DNA from: Enterobacter asburiae
GTDB lineage: Bacteria > Pseudomonadota > Gammaproteobacteria > Enterobacterales > Enterobacteriaceae
Assembly (NCBI RefSeq): GCF_021440515.1
Contig: NZ_JAKCMV010000030.1
Location: 1-64,000 of the forward strand
Direction: 5' to 3'
Length of the DNA stretch: 64,000 nucleotides
Position numbers and translations under genes: made by a program. Positions 43,079 through 54,181 of the stretch are shown here, in pieces (the stretch's first letter is position 1; each line of letters starts with the position of its first letter). A model generated the notes under the pieces. The model searched no databases, was not told where the DNA came from, and worked only from the letters and a program-made list of their open reading frames with translations.

Positions 43079-44320
43079 TCAGTCTTTGGGCTGAGGGCAA
43101 CGCGTTTCCTTCCAGGCCGCAACGGCATCAATTCGACGTTTTGTCATCTCTTCCCTAATCTCCGGCCCTTTAAAGCCTGCCTCTACGACCGCTTTGGTCG
43201 GCACCGCTTTTGCAACCAGCCAGGCTTCACGCAGCAAACGCCCCTGCGGATAATCGCTGGCCTCAAACCCGGTGCGACCGCGCACGTCCGCTTCGCTGGT
43301 GAGCGCGATTTGCTCCACGCGCTGCGGCTTACGCCAGGCGTCGATGTTATCGAACAGCTTCACAATGGTGGCCGGTTTCAGGATCGGGAAGGTGTGGATC
43401 AGGTCGTGGAACTCGGCGACCAGTTTTGCCAGATCGCGGATCTCGTTCGGCACGCGCAGGCGCTGGCACAATCCTTCGACCAGCTTTACGCCAGCCGGGC
43501 CATGTCCGTGGTGGCGCGGCCACAACGCTTTTGGCGTTAACCCCTTGCCAAGATCGTGACACAGCGTGGAAAAACGCACGTCCACGTCCGGGCTGAGCAT
43601 CGCGGCCATGCTGAGCGTCATCAGGGTATGCACGCCGGTGTCAATTTCCGGGTGCCACTTCGCCGGGGCGGGGACGCCGAACAGGGCGTCCACTTCCGGG
43701 AACAGCACCTTTAATGCACCGCAGTCGCGCAATACCTGGAAAAAGACCTGCGGATTGCGGGTGGTGAGGGCGTTTTCTGTCTCTTTCCACACCCGCTCCG
43801 GCGTCAGGTGCTCCAGCTCGCCCGCGTCCGTCATGGCGGTCATTAGCGCCATCGTTTCGTCGGCGATGCGGAAGCTCAAATGGGCGTAACGGGCGGCAAA
43901 TCGCGCCACGCGCAGCACGCGCAGCGGATCTTCAGAAAAGGCAGGGGACACATGGCGTAAAACGCGGTCGCGCAGATCGTTCTGGCCGCCGTAGGCGTCG
44001 ATGATGTTGCCCTGTTCGTCTTGCGCCAGGGCGTTGATCGTGAGATCGCGACGCAGTAAATCCTGCTCAAGCGTCACGTCCGGCGCGGCGTAGCAGGTGA
44101 AACCGGTATAGCCGGAGCCGGATTTCCGCTCGGTGCGCGCCAGGGCATACTCTTCGCGGCTCTGTGGATGCAGAAAAACAGGAAAATCACGGCCTACCTG
44201 CTGGTAGCCCGCGTCGAGCATCTCTTCCGGGGTGGCACCGACCACCACCCAGTCTCTGTCTTTGACCGGCAGACCTAACAACGCATCACGAACCGCACCA
44301 CCGACCAAATAACTCTTCAC
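43079..44320 (-). CDS. cca: CCA-adding tRNA nucleotidyltransferase
   Basis: The 413-residue enzyme adds or repairs tRNA 3' [26 protein letters not shown] (about 6-28) is the class II nucleotidyltransferase motif, [11 protein letters not shown] follows, and a C-terminal HD domain is seen in [23 protein letters not shown]. Convergent with uppP. Confidence 0.98.
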   Translation of the reverse strand: MKSYLVGGAVRDALLGLPVKDRDWVVVGATPEEMLDAGYQQVGRDFPVFLHPQSREEYALARTERKSGSGYTGFTCYAAPDVTLEQDLLRRDLTINALAQDEQGNIIDAYGGQNDLRDRVLRHVSPAFSEDPLRVLRVARFAARYAHLSFRIADETMALMTAMTDAGELEHLTPERVWKETENALTTRNPQVFFQVLRDCGALKVLFPEVDALFGVPAPAKWHPEIDTGVHTLMTLSMAAMLSPDVDVRFSTLCHDLGKGLTPKALWPRHHGHGPAGVKLVEGLCQRLRVPNEIRDLAKLVAEFHDLIHTFPILKPATIVKLFDNIDAWRKPQRVEQIALTSEADVRGRTGFEASDYPQGRLLREAWLVAKAVPTKAVVEAGFKGPEIREEMTKRRIDAVAAWKETRCPQPKD

Positions 44321-44382
44321 GACACCACACTCCCGTTTTCTCTTTTCGCAAGATAGTACGTAAGTCTGGCATCGAAAACGAA

Positions 44383-45003
44383 TTAATTCATCCAGCGGTC
44401 TTTACGCTTGCGGCTTGGAATGATGAACGGCAGCACCAGGCCCATCACCAGACCCACACCCAGCACGCCGCCGCCATACACTAACCACTGCATGATGATG
44501 GTGCGCTGTTTGTCATCGAGTTGCAGATTCGCGGCGTTGACCTTCTTCTGCGCGACAATCAGTTCGTTTTTCAGCTTCTGATTTTCGTCTTTCAGGCCGC
44601 TGATCACGCTGTCGCTCTGCGCCACTTTCTGCTGCATTTCAGCCGTGCGCTGGTTCCAGGTGGTGTCGATATTGTTCAGCTTGTCGGTCAGGGTTTTCAC
44701 CTGGTTTTCCAGATCCGGTACGCGGGTGCGCAGGCTAGGCACGTTGCTCAGCTCTTTCAGGGGGATCCAGGACGTCCGGCCGCTGCTGTCGCGAACCTGG
44801 CCATAGTTGGTATCAGAGTTGGTCTGTAACAGAACCACTTCCTCGCCGGCATTTACCGTACCCACGAGGCGATAATTGTCTCCAGGGCCGCTGCGTACCC
44901 AGGTGTTCAGTTCATCAGAAACGTAGCGTTTCTCTTCAGCGTGGACCGCCGTTGCGGCGCTAAAAGCAAGTAAAGTGAGTCCAATCAGGCGTAATTTAAG
45001 CAT
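44383..45003 (-). CDS. ygiM: SH3-domain membrane protein YgiM
   Basis: With ATG 45003 it has 206 residues: a signal peptide ending VHA-EE, a bacterial SH3 domain ([35 protein letters not shown]), a coiled coil (about 90-165) and a C-terminal membrane helix (about 172-194) before [10 protein letters not shown]. Matches E. coli YgiM; its role is probably envelope related. Confidence 0.95.
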   Translation of the reverse strand: MLKLRLIGLTLLAFSAATAVHAEEKRYVSDELNTWVRSGPGDNYRLVGTVNAGEEVVLLQTNSDTNYGQVRDSSGRTSWIPLKELSNVPSLRTRVPDLENQVKTLTDKLNNIDTTWNQRTAEMQQKVAQSDSVISGLKDENQKLKNELIVAQKKVNAANLQLDDKQRTIIMQWLVYGGGVLGVGLVMGLVLPFIIPSRKRKDRWMN

Positions 45004-45240
45004 ATCAGTCGTTATTTTCATAAAAAGTGGAACGATAGTAGTGGTATCAGTGTCTCTACGCAAAGGATTCATCATCAATCGGAATCGTCTGTGTCCTGAT
45101 AATCACTGCTTCAAACTTTTACGCCCGTCAAATTGCTCATTGCGTGGCAATTTGGCGCAAAATACTATGTACTGACAAGAATGTGGCGAGATAGTTCGCC
45201 TTAATTGTTTCCGCTGTGACGCAACCGAAAGTACAAGGCT

Positions 45241-46542
45241 ATGGCTCAAGAGATTGAATTAAAATTTATCGTCGAAAAAGACAGCGTTGATGCCCTGCGT
45301 CAGCACCTGCATCAGCTCTCCGGTGAACATTCTGACCCGGAACAGCTGCTGAATATCTATTACGAAACGCCGGAAAACTGGCTGCGTCGTCACGACATGG
45401 GGCTGCGCATCCGTGGGGCGAGCGGTCGTTATGAGATGACGATGAAAATTGCGGGCCGCGTGGTCGGCGGGTTGCATCAGCGTCCGGAATACAACATCGA
45501 CATTGCTAAACCTGAGCTGGAGCTGGATCGCTTCCCGGCTGAAGCGTGGCCAGAGGGCAAATTGCCTGACGATCTTAGCGCGCAGGTGCAGCCTTTATTC
45601 AGCACCGATTTCCTGCGTGAAAAATGGCTGGTGAAGGAAGGGAAAAGCCGCATTGAAATCGCCCTCGATCTGGGCGAGGTCAAGGCGGGAGAGTATCAGG
45701 AACCTATTTGCGAGCTGGAGCTTGAACTGCTCGAAGGCGATGCCGAGGACGTGCTGAAGCTGGCGCGCAAGCTGGTGAATCAGTCCGGCTTACGTCAGGG
45801 CAGCCTGAGCAAAGCGGCGCGTGGATATCACCTCGCCGCCGGGAATGCGCCGCGCGTGCTGAAACCGACCACCATCCTTCACGTTGCGCCGAAGGCCAGC
45901 GTTGAACAGGGCCTGGAAGCCTCGCTGGAGCTGGCGCTGTCCCAGTGGCTCTACCACGAAGAGTTGTGGGCGCGCGGCGTGAAAAACGCGAAAACCAGCG
46001 TGCAGGAAGCGATTGGCCTGGTGCGTCATACTTTGGCTCTTTTCGGCGGTATCGTTCCGCGTAAAGCGAGTACTCACTTACGTGATCTTCTGGTGCAGAC
46101 CGAAGCGCTGATGACCTCCGACGTTTCTGCCCAGACCGCTATCTATAGCCCGCAGTCCGCCACAGCAAAACTGGCGTTAACCGAGTTTCTGGTGACCCGA
46201 GGCTGGCGCGCCTTCCTCGACGCAAAAGCCCAGACCAAAATCGGCGAATCCTTCAAGCGCTTTGCCGATATTCACCTCTCCCGCCATGCCGCCGAGCTGA
46301 AAACCACTTTTGCTTATCCGCTGGGCGATCAGTACGCCGACCAGCTGCCGCGTCTGGCGCGTAATATCGACAGCATGGTGCTGCTCTCCGGCGCGTACGA
46401 CGAGGTGAAGGCGCAGGCTTGGCTGGAAAACTGGCAGGGGCTGAAGCACGCCATCGAAACCCGCCAGCATATTGAAATTGAGCATTTCCGAAACGAGGCC
46501 ATTTCGCAGGAGCCTTTCTGGCTGCACAGCGGAAAACGTTAA
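45241..46542 (+). CDS. ygiF: Inorganic triphosphatase YgiF (CYTH + CHAD)
   Basis: This 433-residue protein starts with the CYTH signature EIELKF (residues 4-9). The CYTH domain covers about 1-200 and hydrolyses tripolyphosphate. The C-terminal CHAD domain (about 220-430), His-rich, may bind polyphosphate. Likely co-transcribed with glnE, 21 bases downstream. Confidence 0.96.
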   Translation: MAQEIELKFIVEKDSVDALRQHLHQLSGEHSDPEQLLNIYYETPENWLRRHDMGLRIRGASGRYEMTMKIAGRVVGGLHQRPEYNIDIAKPELELDRFPAEAWPEGKLPDDLSAQVQPLFSTDFLREKWLVKEGKSRIEIALDLGEVKAGEYQEPICELELELLEGDAEDVLKLARKLVNQSGLRQGSLSKAARGYHLAAGNAPRVLKPTTILHVAPKASVEQGLEASLELALSQWLYHEELWARGVKNAKTSVQEAIGLVRHTLALFGGIVPRKASTHLRDLLVQTEALMTSDVSAQTAIYSPQSATAKLALTEFLVTRGWRAFLDAKAQTKIGESFKRFADIHLSRHAAELKTTFAYPLGDQYADQLPRLARNIDSMVLLSGAYDEVKAQAWLENWQGLKHAIETRQHIEIEHFRNEAISQEPFWLHSGKR

Positions 46543-46563
46543 TTCTGGCAAGGAACCCCTACA

Positions 46564-49419
46564 ATGCCGCTCTCTTTGCAGTTACAGCAGCAGTGGCAGA
46601 CCGTTTGCGAACGTCTGCCTGAGTCATTACCGGCGTCATCCTTAAGCGAGCAGGCGAAAAGCGTGCTCACTTTCAGTGATTTTGTGCAGGAAAGCGTGGC
46701 GGCGAATCCTGACTGGCTGGCGGAGCTGGAAAGCGCCCCGCCGCAGGCCGACGAATGGCGGCATTACGCCAGCTGGCTGCGGGCATCGCTTGACGAGGTG
46801 GCCGATGAAGCCACGCTGATGCGCGAGCTGCGCCAGTTCCGCCGTCGGGTGATGGTGCGCATTGCCTGGGCGCAGGCGCTGGAGCTGGTAACGGAAGAGA
46901 GCACCTTGCAGCAGCTCAGCGAGCTGGCGCAGACGCTGATTGTCGCCGCGCGCGACTGGCTCTACGCCGCCTGCTGTAAAGAGTGGGGGACGCCGTGCAG
47001 CGAAGAGGGGGTTCCTCAACCGCTGTTGATTCTGGGAATGGGCAAGCTTGGCGGCGGGGAACTCAATTTCTCCTCCGATATCGATCTGATTTTTGCCTGG
47101 CCGGAAAAAGGCTCTACCCGCGGCGGGCGACGCGAGCTGGACAACGCCCAGTTCTTTACCCGCCTGGGGCAGCGGCTGATCAAGGCGCTGGATCAGCCGA
47201 CGCAGGACGGTTTTGTCTATCGCGTGGACATGCGTCTGCGCCCGTTCGGCGACAGCGGCCCGCTGGTGCTGAGCTTTGCCGCGCTGGAAGATTACTACCA
47301 GGAGCAGGGGCGCGACTGGGAACGCTACGCGATGGTCAAGGCGCGGATCATGGGCGACAGCGACGACGTGTACGCTAACGAACTGCGCGCCATGCTGCGC
47401 CCGTTCGTCTTCCGCCGCTATATCGACTTCAGCGTGATCCAGTCCCTGCGTAACATGAAAGGGATGATCGCCCGCGAGGTGCGCCGCCGTGGCCTGAAGG
47501 ACAACATCAAGCTCGGCGCGGGCGGCATTCGCGAAATTGAATTTATCGTTCAGGTTTTCCAGCTGATCCGCGGCGGGCGCGAGCCGTCCCTGCAATCCCG
47601 CTCGCTGCTGCCAACCCTTGCCGCTATCGAGCAGCTTCACCTGCTGCCCGAGCAGGACGCGCAGACGCTGCGCGACGCCTACCTGTTCCTGCGTCGTCTG
47701 GAGAACCTGCTGCAAAGTATTAATGACGAACAAACCCAGACCCTGCCGGGGGACGATCTCAACCGCGCCCGTCTGGCGTGGGGGATGCGCGTCGACGACT
47801 GGGCGACGCTGACCGAACGGCTCGACGTGCACATGGCGGGCGTGCGGCGGATCTTTAACGACCTGATCGGCGACGATGAGAGCGAATCCCAGGACGATAA
47901 CCTGTCCGAGCACTGGCGCGAGCTGTGGCAGGATGCGCTCCAGGAAGACGACACCACCCCAGTGCTGACGCATTTGAGCGACGACGACCGCCATCGCGTG
48001 GTGGCGCTGATTGCCGATTTCCGTCTGGAACTGAACAAGCGCGCCATTGGCCCGCGCGGCCGTCAGGTGCTGGATCATCTGATGCCGCATCTGCTGAGCG
48101 ACGTCTGCTCCCGCGCGGACGCCCCGGTGCCGCTGTCGCGCATGATGCCGCTGCTGAGCGGGATTATCACGCGGACCACCTATCTGGAGCTGCTGAGCGA
48201 ATTCCCCGGCGCGCTCAAACACCTGATCTCCCTCTGCGCGGCGTCGCCGATGGTCGCCAACAAGCTGGCGCGCTATCCGCTGCTGCTGGACGAACTCCTC
48301 GATCCGAACACCCTCTATCAGCCGACGGCAACCGACGCCTACCGCGACGAGCTGCGCCAGTACCTGCTGCGCGTGCCGGAAGAGGACGAAGAGCAACAGC
48401 TTGAAGCGCTGCGCCAGTTTAAGCAGGCGCAGATGCTGCGCGTGGCGGCGGCGGATATCGCCGGCACGCTGCCGGTAATGAAAGTGAGCGATCACTTAAC
48501 CTGGCTTGCAGAAGCGATGATCGACGCAGTAGTGCATCAGGCGTGGGTGCAGATGGTGGCGCGCTACGGCCAGCCGAAACATCTGGCCGAACGCGAAGGG
48601 CGCGGGTTTGCGGTGGTTGGTTACGGCAAGCTCGGCGGCTGGGAGCTGGGCTATAGCTCGGATCTCGATTTGATCTTCCTGCACGACTGCCCGGTGGACG
48701 TGATGACCGACGGCGAGCGGGAAATCGACGGGCGTCAGTTCTATCTGCGCCTGGCGCAGCGCATCATGCACCTGTTCAGCACCCGCACCTCGTCGGGCAT
48801 TTTGTATGAGGTGGACGCGCGCCTGCGTCCGTCCGGCGCGGCGGGCATGTTAGTAACCTCCACGGAGTCCTTCGCTGATTATCAGAAGAACGAAGCCTGG
48901 ACGTGGGAGCATCAGGCGCTGGTGCGCGCCCGCGTGGTCTACGGCGATCCGCAGCTTAACGTGCAGTTCGACGCGATTCGGCGCGACGTGATGACCACCC
49001 TGCGCGACGGCGCGACGCTGCAAACGGAAGTGCGCGAGATGCGCGAGAAAATGCGCTCGCATTTAGGCAACAAGCACCGGGATCGTTTTGATATCAAAGC
49101 CGACGAGGGCGGTATTACCGATATTGAGTTTATTACCCAGTATCTGGTGCTGCTGCACGCGCACGACAAGCCGAAGCTGACGCGCTGGTCTGATAACGTG
49201 CGCATTCTGGAACTGCTGGCGCAAAACGACATTATGGACGAGCAGGAGGCGATGGCCTTAACCCGCGCCTACACCACGCTGCGTGACGAGCTGCATCATC
49301 TGGCGCTACAGGAACAGCCGGGCCACGTGGCGCTGGACTGTTTCACGCAGGAACGCGCCCGGGTCACCGCCAGCTGGCAGAAGTGGCTGGTGGAACCGTG
49401 CGTAACAAAACAAGTGTGA
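46564..49419 (+). CDS. glnE: Glutamine synthetase adenylyltransferase/deadenylase GlnE
   Basis: The 951-residue bifunctional enzyme has two nucleotidyltransferase domains. [23 protein letters not shown] (about 157-179, deadenylase) and [24 protein letters not shown] (about 685-708, adenylase) carry the catalytic GG-x(n)-DxD motifs. It controls glutamine synthetase according to nitrogen state through PII. Confidence 0.99.
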   Translation: MPLSLQLQQQWQTVCERLPESLPASSLSEQAKSVLTFSDFVQESVAANPDWLAELESAPPQADEWRHYASWLRASLDEVADEATLMRELRQFRRRVMVRIAWAQALELVTEESTLQQLSELAQTLIVAARDWLYAACCKEWGTPCSEEGVPQPLLILGMGKLGGGELNFSSDIDLIFAWPEKGSTRGGRRELDNAQFFTRLGQRLIKALDQPTQDGFVYRVDMRLRPFGDSGPLVLSFAALEDYYQEQGRDWERYAMVKARIMGDSDDVYANELRAMLRPFVFRRYIDFSVIQSLRNMKGMIAREVRRRGLKDNIKLGAGGIREIEFIVQVFQLIRGGREPSLQSRSLLPTLAAIEQLHLLPEQDAQTLRDAYLFLRRLENLLQSINDEQTQTLPGDDLNRARLAWGMRVDDWATLTERLDVHMAGVRRIFNDLIGDDESESQDDNLSEHWRELWQDALQEDDTTPVLTHLSDDDRHRVVALIADFRLELNKRAIGPRGRQVLDHLMPHLLSDVCSRADAPVPLSRMMPLLSGIITRTTYLELLSEFPGALKHLISLCAASPMVANKLARYPLLLDELLDPNTLYQPTATDAYRDELRQYLLRVPEEDEEQQLEALRQFKQAQMLRVAAADIAGTLPVMKVSDHLTWLAEAMIDAVVHQAWVQMVARYGQPKHLAEREGRGFAVVGYGKLGGWELGYSSDLDLIFLHDCPVDVMTDGEREIDGRQFYLRLAQRIMHLFSTRTSSGILYEVDARLRPSGAAGMLVTSTESFADYQKNEAWTWEHQALVRARVVYGDPQLNVQFDAIRRDVMTTLRDGATLQTEVREMREKMRSHLGNKHRDRFDIKADEGGITDIEFITQYLVLLHAHDKPKLTRWSDNVRILELLAQNDIMDEQEAMALTRAYTTLRDELHHLALQEQPGHVALDCFTQERARVTASWQKWLVEPCVTKQV

Positions 49420-49459
49420 TATTATCGCGCGCAAATTGTGAATCTTTCTGGAGTCAGGA

Positions 49460-50893
49460 ATGAAAGTAACACTGCCAGAGTTTGAACGTGCTGGGGTTAT
49501 GGTTGTCGGTGATGTGATGCTGGATCGCTACTGGTATGGGCCGACCAGCCGCATCTCCCCGGAAGCACCCGTTCCGGTGGTCAAGGTCGATACCATTGAA
49601 GAGCGTCCCGGCGGCGCGGCAAACGTGGCGATGAACATTGCCTCTCTGGGCGCGCATTCGCGTCTGGTGGGCCTGACCGGCATCGACGATGCGGCGCGTG
49701 CGCTGAGCAAGTCGCTGGCGGACGTGAACGTGAAGTGCGACTTCGTTTCTGTTCCAACCCACCCGACGATCACCAAGCTGCGCGTGCTGTCGCGCAACCA
49801 GCAGCTGATCCGCCTCGACTTCGAAGAGGGGTTTGAAGGCGTTGATCCTGAGCCGCTGCACGAGCGCATCAGCCAGGCGCTGGGCAATATCGGCGCGCTG
49901 GTGCTGTCTGACTACGCGAAAGGCGCGCTGGCAAGCGTGCAGACCATGATCCAGCTGGCGCGTAAAGCCAATGTGCCCGTGCTGATCGACCCGAAAGGCA
50001 CCGACTTTGAGCGCTACCGTGGCGCTACGCTCCTGACACCGAACCTCTCTGAGTTTGAAGCGGTGGCGGGCAAGTGCAAAACCGAAGCGGAAATCGTTGA
50101 GCGCGGCATGAAGATCATCGCCGACTTCGAGCTGTCAGCGCTGCTGGTGACCCGCTCCGAGCAGGGCATGACCCTGATCCAGCCGGGTAAAGCCCCGCTG
50201 CATATGCCAACCCAGGCGCAGGAAGTGTACGACGTGACGGGTGCGGGAGACACGGTTATCGGCGTGCTGGCGGCGACCCTGGCGGCGGGTAATTCCCTCG
50301 AAGAGGCCTGCTATTTTGCGAACGCGGCGGCGGGCGTGGTGGTTGGCAAGCTCGGAACATCGACCGTTTCCCCTATCGAGCTGGAAAATGCGGTGCGCGG
50401 TCGTGCCGATACCGGCTTTGGCGTGATGAGCGAAGACGAGCTGAAGGTGGCCGTCGCCGCTGCGCGCAAGCGCGGCGAGAAGGTTGTGATGACCAACGGC
50501 GTGTTCGACATTCTGCACGCGGGCCACGTTTCCTATCTGGCGAATGCGCGCAAGCTTGGCGATCGCCTGATTGTGGCGGTGAACAGCGATGCCTCCACGA
50601 AGCGCCTGAAGGGCGAAACGCGTCCGGTTAACCCGCTTGAGCAACGCATGATCGTGCTCGGCGCGCTGGAGGCGGTGGACTGGGTGGTCGCGTTTGAAGA
50701 AGATACGCCGCAGCGCCTGATTGCGGGGATCTTGCCGGATCTGCTGGTAAAAGGCGGGGATTACAAGCCGGAACAAATCGCGGGCAGCGAAGAGGTCTGG
50801 GCCAACGGCGGCGAAGTGATGGTGCTCAACTTTGAGGACGGGTGTTCAACCACCAACATCATTAAGAAGATCCAGAAAGACAGCGAGAAATAA
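49460..50893 (+). CDS. hldE: Bifunctional heptose kinase/adenylyltransferase HldE
   Basis: The 477-residue enzyme of ADP-heptose synthesis for LPS core has an N-terminal PfkB-type kinase ([20 protein letters not shown], about 256-275) and a C-terminal nucleotidyltransferase ([16 protein letters not shown], about 345-360, HxGH). Confidence 0.99.
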   Translation: MKVTLPEFERAGVMVVGDVMLDRYWYGPTSRISPEAPVPVVKVDTIEERPGGAANVAMNIASLGAHSRLVGLTGIDDAARALSKSLADVNVKCDFVSVPTHPTITKLRVLSRNQQLIRLDFEEGFEGVDPEPLHERISQALGNIGALVLSDYAKGALASVQTMIQLARKANVPVLIDPKGTDFERYRGATLLTPNLSEFEAVAGKCKTEAEIVERGMKIIADFELSALLVTRSEQGMTLIQPGKAPLHMPTQAQEVYDVTGAGDTVIGVLAATLAAGNSLEEACYFANAAAGVVVGKLGTSTVSPIELENAVRGRADTGFGVMSEDELKVAVAAARKRGEKVVMTNGVFDILHAGHVSYLANARKLGDRLIVAVNSDASTKRLKGETRPVNPLEQRMIVLGALEAVDWVVAFEEDTPQRLIAGILPDLLVKGGDYKPEQIAGSEEVWANGGEVMVLNFEDGCSTTNIIKKIQKDSEK

Positions 50894-50919
50894 AAAACGG
50901 GCCGAAAGGCCCGTTTTTT
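50892..50919 (+). terminator. Terminator after hldE
   Basis: AAAAAACGGGCC / GGCCCGTTTTTT with loop GAAA, a perfect 12-base stem overlapping the hldE stop codon, ending in a T run. Confidence 0.93.
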
Positions 50920-50923
50920 TTCA

Positions 50924-50960
50924 CCCTCTCCCTGTGGGAGAGGGCTGGGGTGAGGGCATC
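50924..50960. repeat. CCCTCTCCC palindrome element, reverse orientation
   Basis: CCCTCTCCC-TGT-GGGAGAGGG (50924-50944) followed by CTGGGGTGAGGGCATC is the reverse complement of the element at 26842-26879 with few changes. It lies between the ends of hldE and ubiK. Confidence 0.85.
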
Positions 50961-50969
50961 AGCCCGCAC

Positions 50970-51266
50970 TTACTCCTGGGTATCCACCGGTGGAATAGCC
51001 GGAGCCGGCTTCACTTCGTCCGGCACATTTCGATTTTCCAGCTCGCTCAGACGCTGTTCCAGCAGCGCCAGCTTTTCGCGGGTGCGCAGCAGCACCTGCG
51101 TCTGCACGTCAAACTCTTCACGGCTGACCAGATCCAGACGGACCAACTGCGCCTGCAACGTCTGGCGGATTTTCTTTTCAACGTCATCACCAAACTCACG
51201 AATGCCTTTTGGCATGGACTCATGAACCTGACGCGCAATTTGCTCAATTTTCTTCGGGTCGATCAT
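50970..51266 (-). CDS. ubiK: Ubiquinone biosynthesis accessory factor UbiK (YqiC)
   Basis: With ATG 51266 it has 98 residues: [41 protein letters not shown]. The C-terminal coiled coil ([22 protein letters not shown]) binds UbiJ in the soluble Ubi complex. Convergent with hldE and divergent from ribB. Confidence 0.96.
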   Translation of the reverse strand: MIDPKKIEQIARQVHESMPKGIREFGDDVEKKIRQTLQAQLVRLDLVSREEFDVQTQVLLRTREKLALLEQRLSELENRNVPDEVKPAPAIPPVDTQE

Positions 51267-51393
51267 TGTGGCTTCCCTTGATGAAACAATGTTAATAAAC
51301 ATTGTAGCGCGTCATCGCGCAGGATAAACCAATATTGTTTGAAGCTTATGCATTGCCCAGGTTAATCAATAGCGTTATAGTTATCCCGCTTAT

Positions 51394-51540
51394 TCTCAGG
51401 GCGGGGCGAAATTCCCCACCGGCGGTAAATCAGCGCCATGCTGAAAAGCCCGCGAGCGCTTTGAGTGAACACTCAAAGGTCAGCAGATCCGGTGTAATTC
51501 CGGGGCCGACGGTTAGAGTCCGGATGGGAGAGAGTAACGA
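51394..51540 (+). ncRNA. FMN riboswitch (RFN element)
   Basis: The conserved RFN blocks are present in order: AGGGCGGGGCGAAATTCCC, CACCGGCGGTAAAT, the variable GCCCGCGAGCGC hairpin, CAGCAGATCCGGTG, and GGTTAGAGTCCGGATGGGAG. It ends 105 bases before ribB and should lower its expression when FMN is high. Confidence 0.98.
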
Positions 51541-51645
51541 TCCAGTCGGGCGAGGCCCGCTCACGTTATTTTTTTGCCGCACATACGGCGCTCCTAAGAC
51601 TGCCCTGATTCTGGTAACCATAATTTTAATGAGGTTTTTTTTACC

Positions 51646-52299
51646 ATGAATCAGACGCTACTTTCCTCTTTTGGCACTTCAACTCAACGTGTTGAACATG
51701 CACTCGATGCACTGCGCGAAGGCCGCGGTGTGATGGTGCTTGACGATGAAAACCGTGAAAACGAAGGCGACATGATTTTCGCCGCCGAGAACATGACCGT
51801 TGAGCAGATGGCGCTGACCATCCGTCACGGCAGCGGCATCGTATGCCTGTGTATCAACGAAGACCGTCGTAAGCAGCTCGATCTGCCGATGATGGTTGAA
51901 AACAACACCAGCGCCTTTGGTACCGGGTTTACCGTGACCATCGAAGCGGCGCATGGCGTTACCACCGGTGTTTCTGCCGCTGACCGTCTGACCACGGTTC
52001 GTGCTGCGATTGCTGATGATGCTAAACCTTCCGATCTGCACCGTCCTGGCCACGTTTTCCCACTGCGCGCGCAGGCGGGTGGCGTGCTGACGCGCGGTGG
52101 CCATACCGAAGCGACTATCGATCTGGTGACCCTGGCAGGCTTCAAACCTGCGGGTGTGCTGTGTGAACTGACCAACGATGACGGTACGATGGCGCGCGCG
52201 CCGGAGTGCGTCACCTTTGCCCGTCTGCACAACATGCCGGTCGTCACGATTGAAGATCTGGTTGAGTACCGCCAGGCGCACGAGCGCAAAGCCAGCTGA
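51646..52299 (+). CDS. ribB: 3,4-dihydroxy-2-butanone 4-phosphate synthase RibB
   Basis: The 217-residue riboflavin-pathway enzyme converts ribulose 5-phosphate. [23 protein letters not shown] is the catalytic acidic loop, and [25 protein letters not shown] the substrate site. Single-domain form, as in E. coli. Under the FMN riboswitch. Confidence 0.99.
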   Translation: MNQTLLSSFGTSTQRVEHALDALREGRGVMVLDDENRENEGDMIFAAENMTVEQMALTIRHGSGIVCLCINEDRRKQLDLPMMVENNTSAFGTGFTVTIEAAHGVTTGVSAADRLTTVRAAIADDAKPSDLHRPGHVFPLRAQAGGVLTRGGHTEATIDLVTLAGFKPAGVLCELTNDDGTMARAPECVTFARLHNMPVVTIEDLVEYRQAHERKAS

Positions 52300-52311
52300 A
52301 AATGCTGAAAT

Positions 52312-52339
52312 AAAAAAGCCGGGATATCCCGGCTTTTTT
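52312..52339. terminator. Bidirectional terminator between ribB and zupT
   Basis: AAAAAAGCCGGG / CCCGGCTTTTTT with loop ATAT has a perfect stem and symmetrical A and T runs, fitting two convergent genes. Confidence 0.92.
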
Positions 52340-53113
52340 TTATCCTATTCCTGCCGTTTGTAGCAGAACAAGGCTTAATCCCATCACCGACATCCCGCAC
52401 AACACGCCGTAGCTTGGGTTGTTGTTCGGATCGATTTCTTTGGCAAGCGGCATTAATTCGTCGACGGAAAGCGCGACCATAATGCCTGCCACCGCTGCCA
52501 TGATGGCCGCCATGACCACCGGCGATACCAGGCTGCCGAGAATAAGCCAGGCCAAAACGCCGCCCAGAATTTCCGCCAAACCCGAAATACCGGCCCAGAA
52601 TACGGCGGTGCGTTTAGACCCCGTTGCCGCATACACCGGGCCCGCTACCGCAAGTCCTTCAGGAATATTGTGCAATGCTACCGCAAGGGCAATACCGAAC
52701 CCCATCTCCAGGTTGGCGCTGGCGGTAACGTAGGTGGCGATACCTTCCGGGAAGTTGTGCAGGCTAATGCCGAGCGTGAGCAGAATGGCCGTGCGTTTGA
52801 TGTTGCGCGGCAGCGGCGTCACGCTCTTTTGCATCAGATCCTGCGGATGTGCGTGAGGGAGCATGCGGTCAAGGGCAAAGTAGCCCAGCAGACCAAACAC
52901 GAACATGCCGTAACCCAGCACCGGGGACATCCCTTCAGCCGCCAGCGCGGCGGGCAGCATTTCCATTAAAGAGATCAGCAGCATGATCCCGGCAGCAAAC
53001 CCGAGTGAAAATGCCAGAACGCGGTTCGATGGTTTCTGACCAATAACGCCCAGGATCGCGCCGATAAAGGTGGCGGCTCCGGCGAGGATGGTCAGGAGTA
53101 GTGGGACTGACAT
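52340..53113 (-). CDS. zupT: Zinc/divalent metal transporter ZupT
   Basis: The 257-residue ZIP-family inner-membrane importer has about eight helices. [16 protein letters not shown] (helix IV) and [17 protein letters not shown] (helix V) contain the HNxPEG metal-site motifs. It takes up Zn, Fe, Mn or Co. A Fur-like box precedes the gene. Confidence 0.98.
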   Translation of the reverse strand: MSVPLLLTILAGAATFIGAILGVIGQKPSNRVLAFSLGFAAGIMLLISLMEMLPAALAAEGMSPVLGYGMFVFGLLGYFALDRMLPHAHPQDLMQKSVTPLPRNIKRTAILLTLGISLHNFPEGIATYVTASANLEMGFGIALAVALHNIPEGLAVAGPVYAATGSKRTAVFWAGISGLAEILGGVLAWLILGSLVSPVVMAAIMAAVAGIMVALSVDELMPLAKEIDPNNNPSYGVLCGMSVMGLSLVLLQTAGIG

Positions 53114-53127
53114 TTATCGCTCCTTAT

Positions 53128-53140
53128 GATAATGATTATC
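53128..53140. promoter_or_regulatory. Fur/metal-repressor box before zupT
   Basis: GATAATGATTATC is a perfect 6-1-6 inverted repeat, the core of Fur-type sites, 15 bases upstream of the zupT start. It suggests iron control of this broad-range transporter. A Zur-like repressor is the alternative. Confidence 0.7.
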
Positions 53141-53309
53141 ATTTATATTAATGAATCATTTTCCGCAAAGCGAGAGGCCAACTCCGCATTTACAGATCCC
53201 TTACATTCAAAATTCCTGATGATGATCTTCACGGTTATCAGCGTTCATCTTTAGCGGATTGCGCGTAATGTAGACCCATCAAAATGACACCTTATGTAAG
53301 GATATCACC

Positions 53310-54101
53310 ATGACTTCTTCTCGTATGCCAGCATTGTTTTTAGGCCACGGCAGCCCAATGAACGTTCTGGAAGATAATGTCTATACCCGCACCTGGCAGC
53401 ATCTGGGGGAGACATTACCGCGTCCGAAAGCGATCGTGGTGATTTCCGCACACTGGTTTACCCGTGGTACCGGCGTTACCGCGATGGAAGCCCCGAAAAC
53501 CATCCATGATTTCGGCGGATTCCCGCAGGCGTTGTATGACACGCATTATCCAGCACCTGGCTCCCCTGAGCTCGCGCAGCGCCTGGTCGAGCTGTTGGCT
53601 CCTGTTCCGGTCACGCTCGATAAAGAGGCCTGGGGCTTTGACCACGGTTCATGGGGCGTGCTGATCAAGATGTACCCGAACGCGGATATCCCGATGGTGC
53701 AGCTTAGCGTCGACAGCACCAAACCCGCCGCGTGGCATCTGGAGATGGGCCGTAAGCTCGCCTCGCTGCGCGATGAAGGCATCATGCTGGTGGCAAGCGG
53801 TAACGTGGTGCATAACCTGCGCACCGCGCGCTGGCACGGCGAGAATACGCCTTATCCGTGGGCAACGTCGTTCAATGAATTTGTGAAAGAGAATCTGACG
53901 TGGCAGGGCCCTGCCGAGGCGCACCCGCTGGTGAACTATCTGAATCACGAGGGCGGCTCGCTCTCGAACCCGACGCCGGAACACTTCCTGCCGCTGCTTT
54001 ATGTGCTGGGGGCGTGGGATGGCCAGGAGCCGATTTCGATCCCGGTTGACGGTGTTGAGATGGGTAGCCTGAGTATGCTGTCGGTGCAGGTGGGGGAATA
54101 A
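53310..54101 (+). CDS. ygiD: LigB-type 4,5-DOPA extradiol dioxygenase YgiD
   Basis: The 263-residue protein has ALFLGHGSPMNVLEDN (His with metal role), VVISAHWFTRGTGVTAM and GFDHGSWGVLIKMYPNADIPMVQLS, the class III extradiol dioxygenase site. E. coli YgiD opens the ring of L-DOPA; the physiological substrate is unclear. AAGGA-type site before the ATG. Confidence 0.95.
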   Translation: MTSSRMPALFLGHGSPMNVLEDNVYTRTWQHLGETLPRPKAIVVISAHWFTRGTGVTAMEAPKTIHDFGGFPQALYDTHYPAPGSPELAQRLVELLAPVPVTLDKEAWGFDHGSWGVLIKMYPNADIPMVQLSVDSTKPAAWHLEMGRKLASLRDEGIMLVASGNVVHNLRTARWHGENTPYPWATSFNEFVKENLTWQGPAEAHPLVNYLNHEGGSLSNPTPEHFLPLLYVLGAWDGQEPISIPVDGVEMGSLSMLSVQVGE

Positions 54102-54106
54102 AACAT

Positions 54107-54178
54107 GCCGGGTGGCGGCTTCGCCTTACCCGGCCTACATGTTGAGTGTAGGCCCGGTAGCGTAGCGCCACCGGGCGG
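54107..54178. repeat. REP/BIME-type inverted pair
   Basis: GCCGGGTGGCGGCTTCGCC...CCCGGCCTAC (54107-54138) with an inverted partner, GTAGGCCCGGTAGCGTAGCGCCACCGGGC (about 54148-54176), lies between the convergent ygiD and ygiC genes. Confidence 0.9.
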
Positions 54179-54181
54179 ATC

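Noticed and set aside
46642-48495. Long open frame opposite glnE
   Set aside because: Antisense shadow of glnE: composition follows the codon pattern of the real gene, with no ribosome site or family resemblance.
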